NCBI RefSeq assembly: GCF_003121585.1
Contig: NZ_QEOO01000002.1
Location: 1 to 64,000 of the forward strand
Source of the DNA: Nocardioides speluncae
GTDB lineage: Bacteria > Actinomycetota > Actinomycetes > Propionibacteriales > Nocardioidaceae
Length of the DNA stretch: 64,000 nucleotides
Reading direction: 5' to 3'
Each line of letters starts with the position of its first letter. Position 1 is the stretch's first letter. Shown piece after piece: positions 12,001-20,701 of this stretch. Made by a program: the position numbers and the translations under genes. Below the pieces are notes generated by a model. The model was not told the origin of the DNA, ran no database searches, and was given only the letters and a program-made list of their open reading frames with translations.

Positions 12001-12630
12001 CTCGGCCTGGCGGCCGAGCGGCTTGAGCTGGCGCCGGATCTCGGTGAGCAGGTCGGCGAGCCGGGTCAGGTTGCCCTCGGTGGAGTCGAGCTTGCGGAGC
12101 GCCTTCTCCTTGCGCTTGCGGTGCTTGAGGACGCCGGCGGCCTCCTCGATGAAGCCACGCCGGTCCTCTGGAGTCGCGTGCAGGATCGAGTCGAGCTGGC
12201 CCTGGCCGACGATCACGTGCATCTCCCGGCCGATACCACTGTCGCTCAACAGCTCCTGGACATCGAGCAGCCGGCAGTTGTTTCCGTTGATGGCGTACTC
12301 GGAGCCGCCGTTGCGGAACATGGTCCGGCTGATCGTGACCTCGGCGTACTCGATCGGCAGCGCGCCGTCGGTGTTGTCGATGGTCAGCTGTACCTCGGCG
12401 CGGCCCAGCGGCGGGCGTCCCGCCGTACCGGCGAAGATGACGTCCTCCATCTTGCCGCCGCGCAGTGACTTGGCTCCCTGCTCACCCATCACCCAGGCGA
12501 GGGCGTCCACGACATTGGACTTGCCGGAGCCGTTGGGGCCGACGATGCAGGTGATGCCGGGCTCGAGCTGCAGGGTCGTCGACGACGCGAACGACTTGAA
12601 GCCCTTGAGCGTCAGGCTCTTGAGGTACAA
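9061..12630 (-). CDS. smc: Chromosome segregation protein SMC
   Basis: About 1189 aa, the SMC ATPase that with ScpA/ScpB compacts and aligns the chromosome arms. The N-terminal Walker A motif GPNGSGKSN is near residue 33. Two long coiled coils flank a hinge at about 500-660. The C-terminal half-site has LSGGERSLVAVAFL and Walker B YILDEVEAALDD. The start is TTG at 12630, giving the conserved LYLKSLTLKGFKSFA opening with GGGAG upstream; a longer frame adds 20 residues not seen in the family. The stop codon lies in the end of element R1. Confidence 0.96.
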   Translation of the reverse strand: MYLKSLTLKGFKSFASSTTLQLEPGITCIVGPNGSGKSNVVDALAWVMGEQGAKSLRGGKMEDVIFAGTAGRPPLGRAEVQLTIDNTDGALPIEYAEVTISRTMFRNGGSEYAINGNNCRLLDVQELLSDSGIGREMHVIVGQGQLDSILHATPEDRRGFIEEAAGVLKHRKRKEKALRKLDSTEGNLTRLADLLTEIRRQLKPLGRQAEVARKAAAVQADVRDARARLLADDLVTAQTALEQEMADETLLVQRRTAVEAEIAAAREAEAALEAALREDLPALAKAQDTWFALSGLRERLRGTQSLAAERIRNAASSADVPEAQGGRDPDQLEAEAERMRVQEQQIGAEVDTNRVGLDDAIAARKAAEDAAAEEERRVAGRQRAAADRREGLARLHGQVNALKSRAAAADDEVGRLGLAREDATARAERSQRDFTALETKIAGLDAGEEGLDAEHEGAVGTLADIEERLAKVQDEAQQADRDRGALAARKDALEMGLNRKDAAGALLAATDRVSGLLGSVAALLSVRSGYEAAVAAALGSAADAVAVTDAESALNAIAYLKDDDLGRAGMLLAGPDAADRDWPGLPGSAAYAVDVVECPAQLTGALARLLFKVAVVDDLAAARSLVADLPDVVAVTREGDLLGAHFSSGGSSAQPSLIEVQAAVDEATAKLAEATAAGERLAFETSKLEAERLEAQKRADVALAKLHESDATLAAVAEELGQYGAQARAARGEAERLAKAIQTAEEARDKDLAGLADLEARLASAEEAPEEEPDTSVREELVEAARASRQAEMDARLALRTSEERARALHGRADSLLRAARTEREARARAAERRERLVREGRAAEAVGVGVRAVLEKLEQSVTKAAAARSEIEASRQEREQALLTCRAKLRDLGREHDELVNTVHRDEMARTQQKMRIEQLEERALEELGLDPDGLVTDYGPETLVPLAQFMGPGEVPEGEETPEPVVFVREEQQKRLRSAERALAMLGRVNPLALEEFSAMEERHKFLTEQLEDLKKTRKDLLDIVREVDQRVEQVFTEAWEDVKVAFEHVFARLFPGGEGRLILTDPSDMLVTGVEVEARPPGKKVKRLSLLSGGERSLVAVAFLVALFKARPSPFYILDEVEAALDDTNLGRLLQIYEELRENSQLIVITHQKRTMEVGDSLYGVTMRGDGVSAVISQRLREAQSA

Positions 12631-12821
12631 CGGTGTGGCTCCCCTGATCTTCGTGACCTGGCTCGACCCAGCCAACATTCGGTGCTGCAACTGAACGGGA
12701 CATCTTTCAAACGACCGCGCGGGGAAGCTCAGTGAGCCTCACCCTACAAGGGGAAGCCGCCCGTTTTGGGGACCCCGACTATCTACGGCACGACATAGCA
12801 CGATAGGGCAGGCTGGGCCTC

Positions 12822-13661
12822 GTGACCGAACCGACAGCCGAGCCGACCGCCGAGGACCGCAAGGCCGGCATCGCCGGAGTCTTCGACCGTGCGGCCGCGA
12901 CGTACGACCAGATCGGCGTCGACTTCTTCGCCGTGATCGGCGAGCGGCTGGTCGCGACCGCGGGCCCGCAGCCCGGCGAACGGGTGCTCGACCTCGGCAG
13001 CGGCCGCGGCGCGTCCGCGCTGCCCGCCGCCCGTGCGGTCGGCCCCGCGGGCGCCGTACTCGCCACCGACCTGGCGCCCGGCATGGTGGCCTCTCTCCGC
13101 AGCCGCGGCGGCGAGCTGCCGTGGCTGACCGCCGAGGTCCGCGACGCGGAGGATCCGCCGGACGGGCCGTGGGACCTGGTCCTGGGCAGCCTGGTGCTGT
13201 TCTTCCTGCCCGGGCTCGACGACGCGGTACGCCGCTACCGCGACGTGCTGAGCGGCAGCGGCCGGCTGGCGTTCAGCTGGTTCGGCGACGCCGACAAGTC
13301 CTGGACCGAGGTGTACGACGCCATCGACGCCGACCTGCCCGCCGACCAGAGGGCCCCGCGCGGCACGCCGCGGCAGGGACCCTTCGCCGGTCCGGAAGCG
13401 ATGGCCGGTTTCCTCGAGGCGAACGGCCTCGGCGACCATCGCACCGAGACGCACCGGATCACCATCGAGTTCACCGACAGCGACCAGTACTGGCGCTGGA
13501 TGTGGTCGCAGGGCATGCGCTACGTCCTGGAGATGCTGGAGTCGCGCGACCTGCTGGCGGCGGCACAGGCTCGCGTGGACCCGATCCTGGAGCAGCGGCT
13601 GCAGCGCGACGGGGTGATCCGTTGGTGGACCGACGTCCACTACACCGTCGCCCGGCCGTAG
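12822..13661 (+). CDS. Class I SAM-dependent methyltransferase
   Basis: 279 aa. The SAM-binding motif I is VLDLGSGRGASAL (about residues 55-67), with an acidic motif II in LATDLAPG and a LVLGSLVLFFL motif IV. It resembles the UbiE/small-molecule methyltransferase type; the substrate is unknown. GTG start. It is divergent from smc, and about 190 bp of promoter region lie between them. Confidence 0.88.
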   Translation: MTEPTAEPTAEDRKAGIAGVFDRAAATYDQIGVDFFAVIGERLVATAGPQPGERVLDLGSGRGASALPAARAVGPAGAVLATDLAPGMVASLRSRGGELPWLTAEVRDAEDPPDGPWDLVLGSLVLFFLPGLDDAVRRYRDVLSGSGRLAFSWFGDADKSWTEVYDAIDADLPADQRAPRGTPRQGPFAGPEAMAGFLEANGLGDHRTETHRITIEFTDSDQYWRWMWSQGMRYVLEMLESRDLLAAAQARVDPILEQRLQRDGVIRWWTDVHYTVARP

Positions 13662-13676
13662 CCGGCGCGCTCGCGC

Positions 13677-14390
13677 TCAGGCGTTCGGCAGCCGGTTGAA
13701 GACCCGCTCGACGAGCTTCCTCGCGACCTTGACCGTCTGCGCCTTCTGGGAGGCGAGGTTCTCGGTGGCCACGTGCACCACGGCCCAGCGACCGGCGCCG
13801 ATGGCGATCTCGGCGGTGCAGGTGCCCGCCTCGGCGTAGCAGCCCCAGACGGCGGTGTTGCCGTTGACGTCGTACACCTCGATCTTCATCGGACCGGTCG
13901 GCGCCCGGCCGTCGCCCTCCTTCGGAGGAACCCCGTAGACCAGCCCTTCGAACTTGCCGCTCGCAGCCTCCGCGGCACAGCCGCTGTCGGGCATCGGCTG
14001 GGTCCCCTGGACCGTGCCGAACCCGGACGCAGCGAGATCCTGAGCCGTCAGCAGGCTGCACACCTTCGACGGCACCTGCTTGGCCGTGGCCACGGTCGGC
14101 TTCGCCGGATCGTGGTTGCCGGCCGGCTCATCCGACTCGCTGGACTCAGTCGGCTCGGTCGGGTCCGTCGACCCGGTCGGCCCGCCCGACTCGCTCGGCG
14201 ACTCCCCGTCTGTCGCCTCGCTCTCCTCGTCACCCGACGCCGTGGGGTCGCTTCCCGCCGAACTGCTGGAGTCCGACCGGTCGCCATCGTCGGCTTCCGA
14301 GTCGTCGGAACCGGATCCGCAAGCAGCGGTGGCCAGAAGAACGGTGGTCAGGACGGCAACGATCGACGCTCGGCGCATGGCCGACAGCAT
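13677..14390 (-). CDS. Secreted lipoprotein, DUF3558-like
   Basis: About 237 aa. Lipoprotein signal peptide with lipobox ATAAC (Cys24), then a Ser/Asp/Glu/Pro-rich linker of about 75 residues. A C-terminal domain carries several cysteines (SKVCSLLTAQDL, GCAAEA, WGCYAEAGTC), reminiscent of the DUF3558 family of actinobacterial lipoproteins. Function unknown. Two in-frame ATGs (14390 and 14378) are possible. The 31-bp tandem repeat array begins about 30 bp upstream of the start, so its promoter lies in or beyond repeats. It is convergent with the methyltransferase gene. Confidence 0.8.
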   Translation of the reverse strand: MLSAMRRASIVAVLTTVLLATAACGSGSDDSEADDGDRSDSSSSAGSDPTASGDEESEATDGESPSESGGPTGSTDPTEPTESSESDEPAGNHDPAKPTVATAKQVPSKVCSLLTAQDLAASGFGTVQGTQPMPDSGCAAEAASGKFEGLVYGVPPKEGDGRAPTGPMKIEVYDVNGNTAVWGCYAEAGTCTAEIAIGAGRWAVVHVATENLASQKAQTVKVARKLVERVFNRLPNA

Positions 14391-14422
14391 AGGGACCAGT
14401 CCACCCTCCCCCGACCCGCCCC

Positions 14423-14608
14423 GTCTTCACGCCATACGACGCCGACCCGCCCCGTCTTCACGCCGTACGACGCCGACCCGCCCCGTCTTCACGCCATACG
14501 ACGCCGACCCGGCTCGTCTTCACGCCGTACGACGCCGACCCTGCCCGTCTTCACGCCGTACGACGCCGACCCGGCCCGCCTTCACGCCGTACGACGCCGA
14601 CCCGGCCC
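14423..14608. repeat. 31-bp tandem repeat array A (6 units)
   Basis: Six contiguous 31-bp units beginning GTCTTCACGCC(G/A)TACGACG follow a partial unit. Units differ at only one to three positions. There are no spacers, so this is a minisatellite. Reverse-complemented, the unit matches array B at about 22 of 31 positions, so the two arrays are inverted relatives. 31 is not a multiple of three, so it is not a coding repeat. Confidence 0.95.
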
Positions 14609-14639
14609 GTCTTCGCGGCGGCGATGCCAACACTGGCCG
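14609..14639. repeat. Chimeric junction unit between arrays A and B
   Basis: This 31-bp unit begins like array A (GTCTTCGCGG) and ends like array B (AACACTGGCCG), keeping the 31-bp register. It marks the point where repeat orientation switches. Confidence 0.85.
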
Positions 14640-14949
14640 GGTCGGCGTCCTCACACGTCAACACCGGCCGGGTCAGCGCCCTCACACGTCAACACCGGCC
14701 GGGTCAGCGTCCTCACACGTCAACACCGGCCGGATCGGCGTCCTCACACGTCAACACCGGCCGGATCAGCGTCCTCACACGTCAACACCGGCCGGATCAG
14801 CGCCCTCACACGTCAACACCGGCCGGGTCAGCGCCCTCACACGTCAACACCGGCCGGGTCAGCGTCCTCACACGTCAACACCGGCCGGGTCAGCGCCCTC
14901 ACACGTCAACACCGGCCGGGTCAGCGCCCTCACACGTCAACACCGGCCG
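14640..14949. repeat. 31-bp tandem repeat array B (10 units)
   Basis: Ten contiguous 31-bp units of the form GRTCRGCGYCCTCACACGTC plus AACACCGGCCG. Variation is almost confined to positions 2, 5 and 9 and is shuffled between units, as expected from unequal exchange or gene conversion. The last unit runs into the MFS gene and supplies its final codons and stop. Confidence 0.95.
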
Positions 14950-16183
14950 GGTCGGTGTTCTGTTCGTCGGCGTGGGCGATGTGGCCGAGCTGGCGCCAGA
15001 CCAGGGCGAGGGTGATGCCGGAGCCGACGAACGCGAACCAGAACGGCGCGGTCAGGCCCCAGACGTCGGCGAGTACGCCGCCCAGCGCCTGCCCGACAAC
15101 GATGCCGCCGAAGACGCCGACCATGTACACACTGCCGACCCGGCCCTGGAACTCGGTCGGTACGGCGCGCTGCCGGATGGCGCTGGAGAGCGTGCCCCAC
15201 ACGAAGGCGTACAGGCCGAACACGAACATGATCAGGATCGCCAGCCAGCCCACGGTGGTCAGCGCGAACGCCAGGTGCATCACGACCTCCAGCAGCAGGC
15301 AGATGCGCATCAGCGCGGCGAGCGGGATCCGCCGTTCGAGCCAGCCATAACTGAGCGTGCTGATCAGCCCGCCCACGGCTGCGGCCGAGGTGAGCAGGCC
15401 GAAGCCGACCTCGCCCATGTGCAGCCGGTCCAGCGAGTACAGGACCAGCACCGACCAGGCCGCGCCCCAGGTGACGTTGAAGGTGACGATCACCAACGCC
15501 AGCGTGCGCACCGGCGGATGGCGCATCAGCCAGCGCAGCCCGTCGACGATGTCCTGCCGGACATGGGTGTCGACCGACCGCACCGCGCCTTTCGTGGTCA
15601 CGACCTGCGCAACCAGGACCACCGCGAGCAGCACCGTGATCACCTGGGCCACGAACGGCCAAGCCATCCCGGCCGCGAACAGGAACGCGCCCAGCGGCGG
15701 GCCGGCCATCTGGTTCATGGTCAGGAAGCCCGCCATGTTCCGGGCGTTGGCGATGCCGAGGTCGCGCTTGTCGACCAGCATCGGCATCAGCGTGCTCGAG
15801 GTGGTGTCGGCGAAGACCTCCGCCGTACCGATCGCGAACATCGCGACCAGCACAACCGCGACGTTCACGTGGCCGCTGGCGATCGTGGCGACGAGTACGC
15901 CGAGCACGCCGGCGCGGATCAGGTTGGCGACGATCACCATCAGCCGCCGGTCGAGGCGATCGGCGAGCGCTCCGGCGTACAGGCCGAACAGCAGCCAGGG
16001 CAGTCGCTGCAGGAGGGCGGCCAGCGCCACCAGCATCGGATCGCGGGTCTGCGAGGCCACCAGCAGCGGGCCGGCGGCGAGCGCAATGCCGTCGCCGATG
16101 TTGCTCACCCACGACGACGCCAGCAGCCACCGATAACTGGTGCCGAGGCGGGCGGGGACGACGGTTTCGACGAGACGGCTCAC
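14930..16183 (-). CDS. MFS transporter, EntS/DHA3-like exporter
   Basis: 417 aa with about 12 hydrophobic segments. The loop 2-3 motif of MFS exporters reads GLYAGALADRLDRR, and GPPLGAFLFAAG fits the enterobactin-exporter-like group. It is probably a proton-driven exporter of a drug or siderophore; the substrate is unknown. GTG start at 16183. The last nine residues (NTDPAGVDV) and the stop are encoded by the 31-bp tandem repeat, so the C-terminus may vary with repeat number. Confidence 0.85.
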   Translation of the reverse strand: MSRLVETVVPARLGTSYRWLLASSWVSNIGDGIALAAGPLLVASQTRDPMLVALAALLQRLPWLLFGLYAGALADRLDRRLMVIVANLIRAGVLGVLVATIASGHVNVAVVLVAMFAIGTAEVFADTTSSTLMPMLVDKRDLGIANARNMAGFLTMNQMAGPPLGAFLFAAGMAWPFVAQVITVLLAVVLVAQVVTTKGAVRSVDTHVRQDIVDGLRWLMRHPPVRTLALVIVTFNVTWGAAWSVLVLYSLDRLHMGEVGFGLLTSAAAVGGLISTLSYGWLERRIPLAALMRICLLLEVVMHLAFALTTVGWLAILIMFVFGLYAFVWGTLSSAIRQRAVPTEFQGRVGSVYMVGVFGGIVVGQALGGVLADVWGLTAPFWFAFVGSGITLALVWRQLGHIAHADEQNTDPAGVDV

Positions 16184-16218
16184 AAGTGAGCGACGCTACC
16201 CGCCGTACCCGCCGGCGG

Positions 16219-17724
16219 TCAGGTCGTTTTTGTACGCCGCGAGCGGGCGCGCTGAATCGCAACGGCGAGCAGCATCGCGCCGCCGACGATCCCCGCGGGG
16301 GCCGCCGCCGCCAGGTCCGAGTCCGATCGGGACGAGGTCATGCCGGACGGCGGCACCGCGCCCCGGCCATCGCCGGGGACGTCGACCGCGAGCACGTCGA
16401 GCCCGCGGACCAGGTCGATCGAGTAGACGACGTTGGTCTTGGCGCCGGTCTGCCGGCCGCGGGCGTCGTACCTCGGCAGCCACATCGCGTCCCACACCTG
16501 CGACACCCCGCCCCACGCGTGACCGTAGGCCTTGATGTCGCGTGGGTTGCGGACGTCGAGCAGCTGGGTGCCGCCGGCGTAGAAGCCGGCCGCGACGATT
16601 CCGGTCGGGTGCCAGTCGAACCAGTGCGCCGAGCAGAACGCACCGTTCGGCAGCGGGTAGTTGCCGAGGTCGGCGAGCTCGACCTTGTCGAGCGGGACGA
16701 TGGCGTTCTTGGTGCCGTCGAGTCGCTTGACCCACCAGGTCTGGAAGCTGCCTGCCTTGGCACAGTCGGTCTCGACGTAGTCCTCCTCGGTCACCATCAG
16801 CACGTTGCCGTTGGCGAACGATGGACGGGCCCCAGGACGGAACCGGTGCGCGTTGGGCCGGAAGGAGTTGTGGTGAATGAAGTCGTTCCAGCCAGGGTAG
16901 CGAGGGTCTGTGCCCTTGCCGGCGACGCCGGTCGTGGTGATCAGCCGCGGCCGAGCGGGGTCGCGCAGCGACCACATGGAGCTGCCGCCGAACCCGGTGT
17001 GGGTGCCGATCCCGGCCGCGTCGAAGTTCCACTTGTGCCCGGCGGTGGGTGACGCGAACGGTTGTACGCCGGCCCGCCGCGGGTTGCTGTCGACCTCGCG
17101 CGGCCGGGCGAGGTTGCGCAGGTCGAAGACCGAGAACTTACCGTCGTTGCCCGCCGAGTAGACGAAGTCGCACCTCTTCCTATTGATGCAAGCCACGGTG
17201 TGTGTGCTGGTCGTCGACCTGATCCGAGAGACCACCTTCGGCGCGGACGGCCTGGTGACCTCGACGACCAGTAGCTCGTTACCGGACACGCTGACGTGCT
17301 GGATGTCGAACGGGTTGACGTAGAGCGGGTCCAGGCCGACCAGCGCGAACCGCCGCACGCCCTTCGAGGTCACCCGCTCGCCGCAGTTCATCGCCTCGTT
17401 CTCGAACTGCAGGCTGGGCAGCACGCCCGTGAGCCGGGGCGCGGTGCCGTCCCGCACGTCGTACACGCGGATCGACTCGACGCCCGAGGCCACGAACAGC
17501 GGCGCGGTCGGCAGGAAGCAGCCCGCGATCCCGACCTGGGATGGATGGGATGAGAGGTGGGCGACCTTCGCGCTGGTCCGCAGCGGCAGGAGCGGTAGTC
17601 CCGCCTGGTCAGGTGCGGCGGCACGCGGGCCGGGGTCGCCGGCGTACGCCGAGGGGGCGGTCGCTAAGCACGCCGATGCACCAAGCAGCAGGGCCGCAGT
17701 CGCAGCAGAGAAGATGGGTCGCAC
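16219..17724 (-). CDS. Secreted LVIVD-like beta-propeller with C-terminal membrane anchor
   Basis: About 501 aa. Signal peptide (SAATAALLLGASACLATA) and an extracellular body of repeated segments such as IRVYDVRDGTAPRLTG, FSVFDLRNLARPREV and TQLLDVRNPRDIKAYG, typical of LVIVD-type beta-propellers. A hydrophobic helix near the end is followed by RARSRRTKTT, like a sortase-type anchor but without an LPxTG motif, so a simple tail anchor is likely. LGASAC could alternatively be a lipobox. GTG start. It is upstream of the MFS gene on the same strand. Function unknown. Confidence 0.75.
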   Translation of the reverse strand: MRPIFSAATAALLLGASACLATAPSAYAGDPGPRAAAPDQAGLPLLPLRTSAKVAHLSSHPSQVGIAGCFLPTAPLFVASGVESIRVYDVRDGTAPRLTGVLPSLQFENEAMNCGERVTSKGVRRFALVGLDPLYVNPFDIQHVSVSGNELLVVEVTRPSAPKVVSRIRSTTSTHTVACINRKRCDFVYSAGNDGKFSVFDLRNLARPREVDSNPRRAGVQPFASPTAGHKWNFDAAGIGTHTGFGGSSMWSLRDPARPRLITTTGVAGKGTDPRYPGWNDFIHHNSFRPNAHRFRPGARPSFANGNVLMVTEEDYVETDCAKAGSFQTWWVKRLDGTKNAIVPLDKVELADLGNYPLPNGAFCSAHWFDWHPTGIVAAGFYAGGTQLLDVRNPRDIKAYGHAWGGVSQVWDAMWLPRYDARGRQTGAKTNVVYSIDLVRGLDVLAVDVPGDGRGAVPPSGMTSSRSDSDLAAAAPAGIVGGAMLLAVAIQRARSRRTKTT

Positions 17725-17861
17725 GCATGACCAACGACAACCCAGGTCGCTGGGTCACGCCATGCGCCGGCGAGTCAGGTCGGCTGCGACGAGCCCAGGG
17801 GTCGCCAAAGAACGGGCGGGCGCACCCAGGCGCCACTGTCCCGAGATGATGGTCCGGCCCG

Positions 17862-18062
17862 TCAGGCCGGCTGCATCTCCTGCATCGCTGGCGTTTCGAG
17901 GTCGATGTGGAGCGGCGCGGAAAGCGCGTCGTTCTCCTCCTGCAGTCGCAGGACCAAAGTCTCGAGCTCGACCACGCGCTCTCGCAGCCGACGATTCTCG
18001 GCTGTGAGTCGGGCGGGGGTCCGCAGGTCGCTGTTCATGTAGCCGATCAGCGCCTTGGCCAT
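17862..18062 (-). CDS. Small coiled-coil protein of unknown function
   Basis: 66 aa. It opens MAKALIGYM, followed by a charged heptad-like region (ENRRLRERVVELETLVLRLQEEN) predicted as a coiled coil, and an acidic tail. A GGAGG site lies eight bases before the ATG. Similar small MAKALxG proteins occur in other actinobacteria to my knowledge, without an assigned function. Downstream of mutM on the same strand. Confidence 0.8.
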   Translation of the reverse strand: MAKALIGYMNSDLRTPARLTAENRRLRERVVELETLVLRLQEENDALSAPLHIDLETPAMQEMQPA

Positions 18063-18174
18063 GAATTAGCCTCCGAAGGGGGTTGAGTGTCAGGACCCGT
18101 TGAACCGGGCCGTCTTCCAGAGTTGCACCAACTTCGGCCGCGGTCAATTCTGACTCGGTCAATTTCAGTTGCGG

Positions 18175-19026
18175 CTAGCTCCGGACCCGCGGTACAGGCT
18201 GGCAGCGCGGGCAGAAGTACGACGAACGGTTCATGAACGCGATCCGCCGGATCGGCGTGCCGCAGCGCCGGCAGGCCTCGCCCTCGCGGCCGTAGGCGTT
18301 CAGTGACCGGTCGAAGTATCCGCTCTCCCCGTTGACGTTGACGTAGAGCGCGTCGAACGACGTTCCGCCCTGGCCGAGCGCCTCGGTCAGCACCGTCCGC
18401 ACCTCCGCGAGCAGCGTCCCGACCTGGCCTGCGGTGAGCCGCTCCCCCGGCCGGTCGCCGTGCACCTTTGCCCGCCACAGCGCCTCGTCGGCGTAGATGT
18501 TGCCGACGCCAGAGATCAGGCCCTGGTCGAGCAGCAGCCGCTTCACCCCGGCGGTACGCCGGCGCACCCGCCGGCTGAACTCGGCGTCGTCGAACTCTGG
18601 GTCGATCGGGTCGCGGGCGATGTGCGCGATCTCCGTCGGCAGCCCGGCGCCGCCGGTGGAGACCAGCAGCCCGCCGAACATGCGCTGGTCGACGAAACGG
18701 AGCTCGACAGGCGAGCCGGGCAGGGTGAACCTGACCCGCAGATGCCGCTCGTCGGGCGCCCCGGGCGGCTGGATCAGCATCTGGCCGCTCATGCCGAGGT
18801 GACCGAGGAGGGCGTCCCCGTTGTCGAGGGCGAGCCAGAAGTACTTGCCGCGGCGGTGAGCGGCGTCGATGCGGCGGCCGGTCAGGGCCGCGGCGAAGCC
18901 GGAGGCGCCGCGCGGGTCGCGGCGTACCGGGCGTGGATGGAGTACGTCGACCTTGCTGATCGTGGCGCCGACGACGTGGCGCTCCAGGCCGGCGCGGACG
19001 ACCTCGACCTCAGGCAGCTCGGGCAC
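18175..19026 (-). CDS. mutM: Formamidopyrimidine-DNA glycosylase (Fpg/MutM)
   Basis: 283 aa, a bifunctional glycosylase/AP lyase that removes 8-oxoguanine and formamidopyrimidines. The N-terminus MPELPEVE supplies the catalytic Pro2 and Glu3. The catalytic Lys is in RRGKYFW (about Lys61). An H2TH region includes [14 protein letters not shown], and the C-terminal zinc finger has Cys252, 255, 272 and 275. All required residues are present. It follows rnc with a 12-bp gap, the usual actinobacterial arrangement. Confidence 0.96.
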   Translation of the reverse strand: MPELPEVEVVRAGLERHVVGATISKVDVLHPRPVRRDPRGASGFAAALTGRRIDAAHRRGKYFWLALDNGDALLGHLGMSGQMLIQPPGAPDERHLRVRFTLPGSPVELRFVDQRMFGGLLVSTGGAGLPTEIAHIARDPIDPEFDDAEFSRRVRRRTAGVKRLLLDQGLISGVGNIYADEALWRAKVHGDRPGERLTAGQVGTLLAEVRTVLTEALGQGGTSFDALYVNVNGESGYFDRSLNAYGREGEACRRCGTPIRRIAFMNRSSYFCPRCQPVPRVRS

Positions 19027-19038
19027 GTTGAGAGTGGG

Positions 19039-19806
19039 TCAGCTCGGGTCGGGGGTGGCGCCGGCCTGCTTGGCGAGGTCCCGCTTGGCAACGGTGGCGG
19101 CGATCTCGCCGTACGCCGTCTCGGCGGCCTGCTGCTCGGCTTCCTTCTTGGACCGGCCGATGCCGTGCCCATAGAGGGTCTTGCCGACCCGGACCTGGGC
19201 GGTGAAGGTCTTCATGTGGTCGGGGCCGTCGTCCTCGATGACGTACTCGGGGACGCCCAGCGCGTGCTCGGCGGAGAGCTCCTGGAGGGAGGTCTTCCAG
19301 TCCAGGCCGGCACCGAGCCGGGCGGCGGCCTCCATCATCGGGTCGAACAGCCGGTGCACGACCTCGGTGGCGACCACGAAGCCACCGGAGAGGTGTACGG
19401 CGCCGATCACGGCCTCGACGGTGTCGGAGAGGATCGAGGCCTTGTTGCGGCCGCCGGTCGACTCCTCACCGCGACCGAGCTTGATGTGCTCCCCCAGGCC
19501 GATCGCCCGTGCCACCTCGGCCAGCGCGCGGGCGTTGACCACCGCCGCGCGCAGCTTCGCCAGCCGGCCCTCGGAGAGGTCCGGGTGGTTGAGGTAGAGC
19601 GTCTCGGTCACCACCACACCGAGCACCGAGTCGCCGAGGAACTCCAGCCGCTCGTTGGTGGGCAGCCCACCGTTCTCGTAGGCGTAGGAGCGATGGGTCA
19701 GGGCGCGCTCCAACAACCCGGGGTCGAGTTCGGGGTCGCCCAGCGCCGTGCGCAGAGCGGGGTAGCGGTCGGGTAGACCGCTGTCAGGCTCGGAGAGCTC
19801 CGTCAA
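19039..19806 (-). CDS. rnc: Ribonuclease III
   Basis: About 255 aa. It cleaves double-stranded RNA in rRNA processing and mRNA turnover. The signature [12 protein letters not shown] carries the metal-binding acidic residues, a second acidic site lies in [12 protein letters not shown], and a double-stranded-RNA-binding domain occupies the C-terminal 70 residues. The frame stays open through rpmF. I use the TTG at 19806, the first plausible start after the rpmF stop; no clear ribosome site supports it, so the start is uncertain. Order rpmF-rnc-mutM. Confidence 0.92.
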   Translation of the reverse strand: MTELSEPDSGLPDRYPALRTALGDPELDPGLLERALTHRSYAYENGGLPTNERLEFLGDSVLGVVVTETLYLNHPDLSEGRLAKLRAAVVNARALAEVARAIGLGEHIKLGRGEESTGGRNKASILSDTVEAVIGAVHLSGGFVVATEVVHRLFDPMMEAAARLGAGLDWKTSLQELSAEHALGVPEYVIEDDGPDHMKTFTAQVRVGKTLYGHGIGRSKKEAEQQAAETAYGEIAATVAKRDLAKQAGATPDPS

Positions 19807-19825
19807 GATCGCGATGGCGTCAGGC

Positions 19826-20011
19826 TCACAGAACCTGGCGCCGGTCAGCCTTCGCGCCGTACTGGCCGCAGGTGCCGCACGCACGGTGCGGGAGGTGCTT
19901 GGCCTCGCAGGCAGGGTTGGCGCAGGTCACCAGGGTCGGGGCGACAGCCTTCCACTGCGAACGACGGTGACGCGTGTTGCTGCGCGACATCTTCCGCTTC
20001 GGGACAGCCAC
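19826..20011 (-). CDS. rpmF: 50S ribosomal protein L32, zinc-binding form
   Basis: 61 aa, opening [20 protein letters not shown] as in L32. Four cysteines (30, 35, 45, 48) form the zinc ribbon. The first pair is spaced C-x4-C rather than the common C-x2-C. Together with the zinc-type L28 at 26000, this shows that the cysteine-bearing versions are present here. Between yceD and rnc. Confidence 0.95.
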   Translation of the reverse strand: MAVPKRKMSRSNTRHRRSQWKAVAPTLVTCANPACEAKHLPHRACGTCGQYGAKADRRQVL

Positions 20012-20083
20012 TTCTTCTCTCCTCTAAGCCGTGCCGGCCGGGCGACCGGGCACTCGTTCTCCGTCGGTCGAGGTGACCGACGC

Positions 20084-20623
20084 TCAGTCTTCGTCCTGCA
20101 GTGCGGCGAGCCCGGCCCATCTCGGGTCGATCGGCGCCCCATGTGTGTGGTCCGGATCGTCCTTCAGCCGCGCACCGCACTCGGTGCACAGCCCGGGACA
20201 GTCCTCCTCGCACAGAGGCTGGAACGGCAGCGCAAGCACCACCGCGTCTCGCAGCAGTGGTTCGAGGTCGACCATGTCTCCCTCCAACCGGCTGACACCT
20301 TCGTCCTCTTCGTCGGCCTCGCTGTCGTCGTAGACGAACAGCTCCTGGAACCGAGCGACGATATCGTCCTCGATCGGATCCAGGCACCGCGCACACTCGC
20401 CGGCGAGCCCGGCTTGCGCCGTACCCGTGACGAGGACGCCCTCCATGACCGCTTCGAGCCGGAGATCCAGCTCAACCGGCGCCCCTTCCGGGACGGAGAG
20501 AACTTCGATGCCAAGATCTGGCGGCGCAGGCACTGAGCGAGACACTTCGCGCTGGGACCCCGGGCGGCGGCCGAGCTCGCGAGTGTCGAGCACGAGCGGC
20601 GCTCTCGGGTCCAACTTACGCAA
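20084..20623 (-). CDS. yceD: YceD/DUF177 family protein
   Basis: 179 aa. It opens LDPRAPLVLDTRELGRRPGS and carries the family cysteine motifs ECARCLDP and LCEEDCPGLCTECG, followed by a HTHG/DPRW tail. YceD is linked to rpmF throughout bacteria and is implicated in 23S rRNA accumulation. The acidic stretch near residue 105 is typical. The start is TTG at 20623 with no strong ribosome site. Confidence 0.9.
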   Translation of the reverse strand: MRKLDPRAPLVLDTRELGRRPGSQREVSRSVPAPPDLGIEVLSVPEGAPVELDLRLEAVMEGVLVTGTAQAGLAGECARCLDPIEDDIVARFQELFVYDDSEADEEDEGVSRLEGDMVDLEPLLRDAVVLALPFQPLCEEDCPGLCTECGARLKDDPDHTHGAPIDPRWAGLAALQDED

Positions 20624-20701
20624 GCGCGTTCACACCAATGTCTAGACCAAACAGATCGGCGAGCATCTTATCCGGCCGCGAGACCCGCAGCAAAACCCAC
20701 A

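Noticed and set aside
9916..12468. Large plus-strand frame opposite smc
   Set aside because: It is low-complexity Leu/Gly/Arg/Gln-rich, antisense to a clear SMC gene and shows no start signal or family feature.
14423..14949. CRISPR array from 31-bp repeats
   Set aside because: Units are contiguous with no unique spacers, and there are no cas genes in the window.
14080..15350. Long plus-strand frames through the 31-bp repeats
   Set aside because: The 31-bp period shifts the frame every unit, so the frames alternate three readings; they also run antisense to the lipoprotein and MFS genes.
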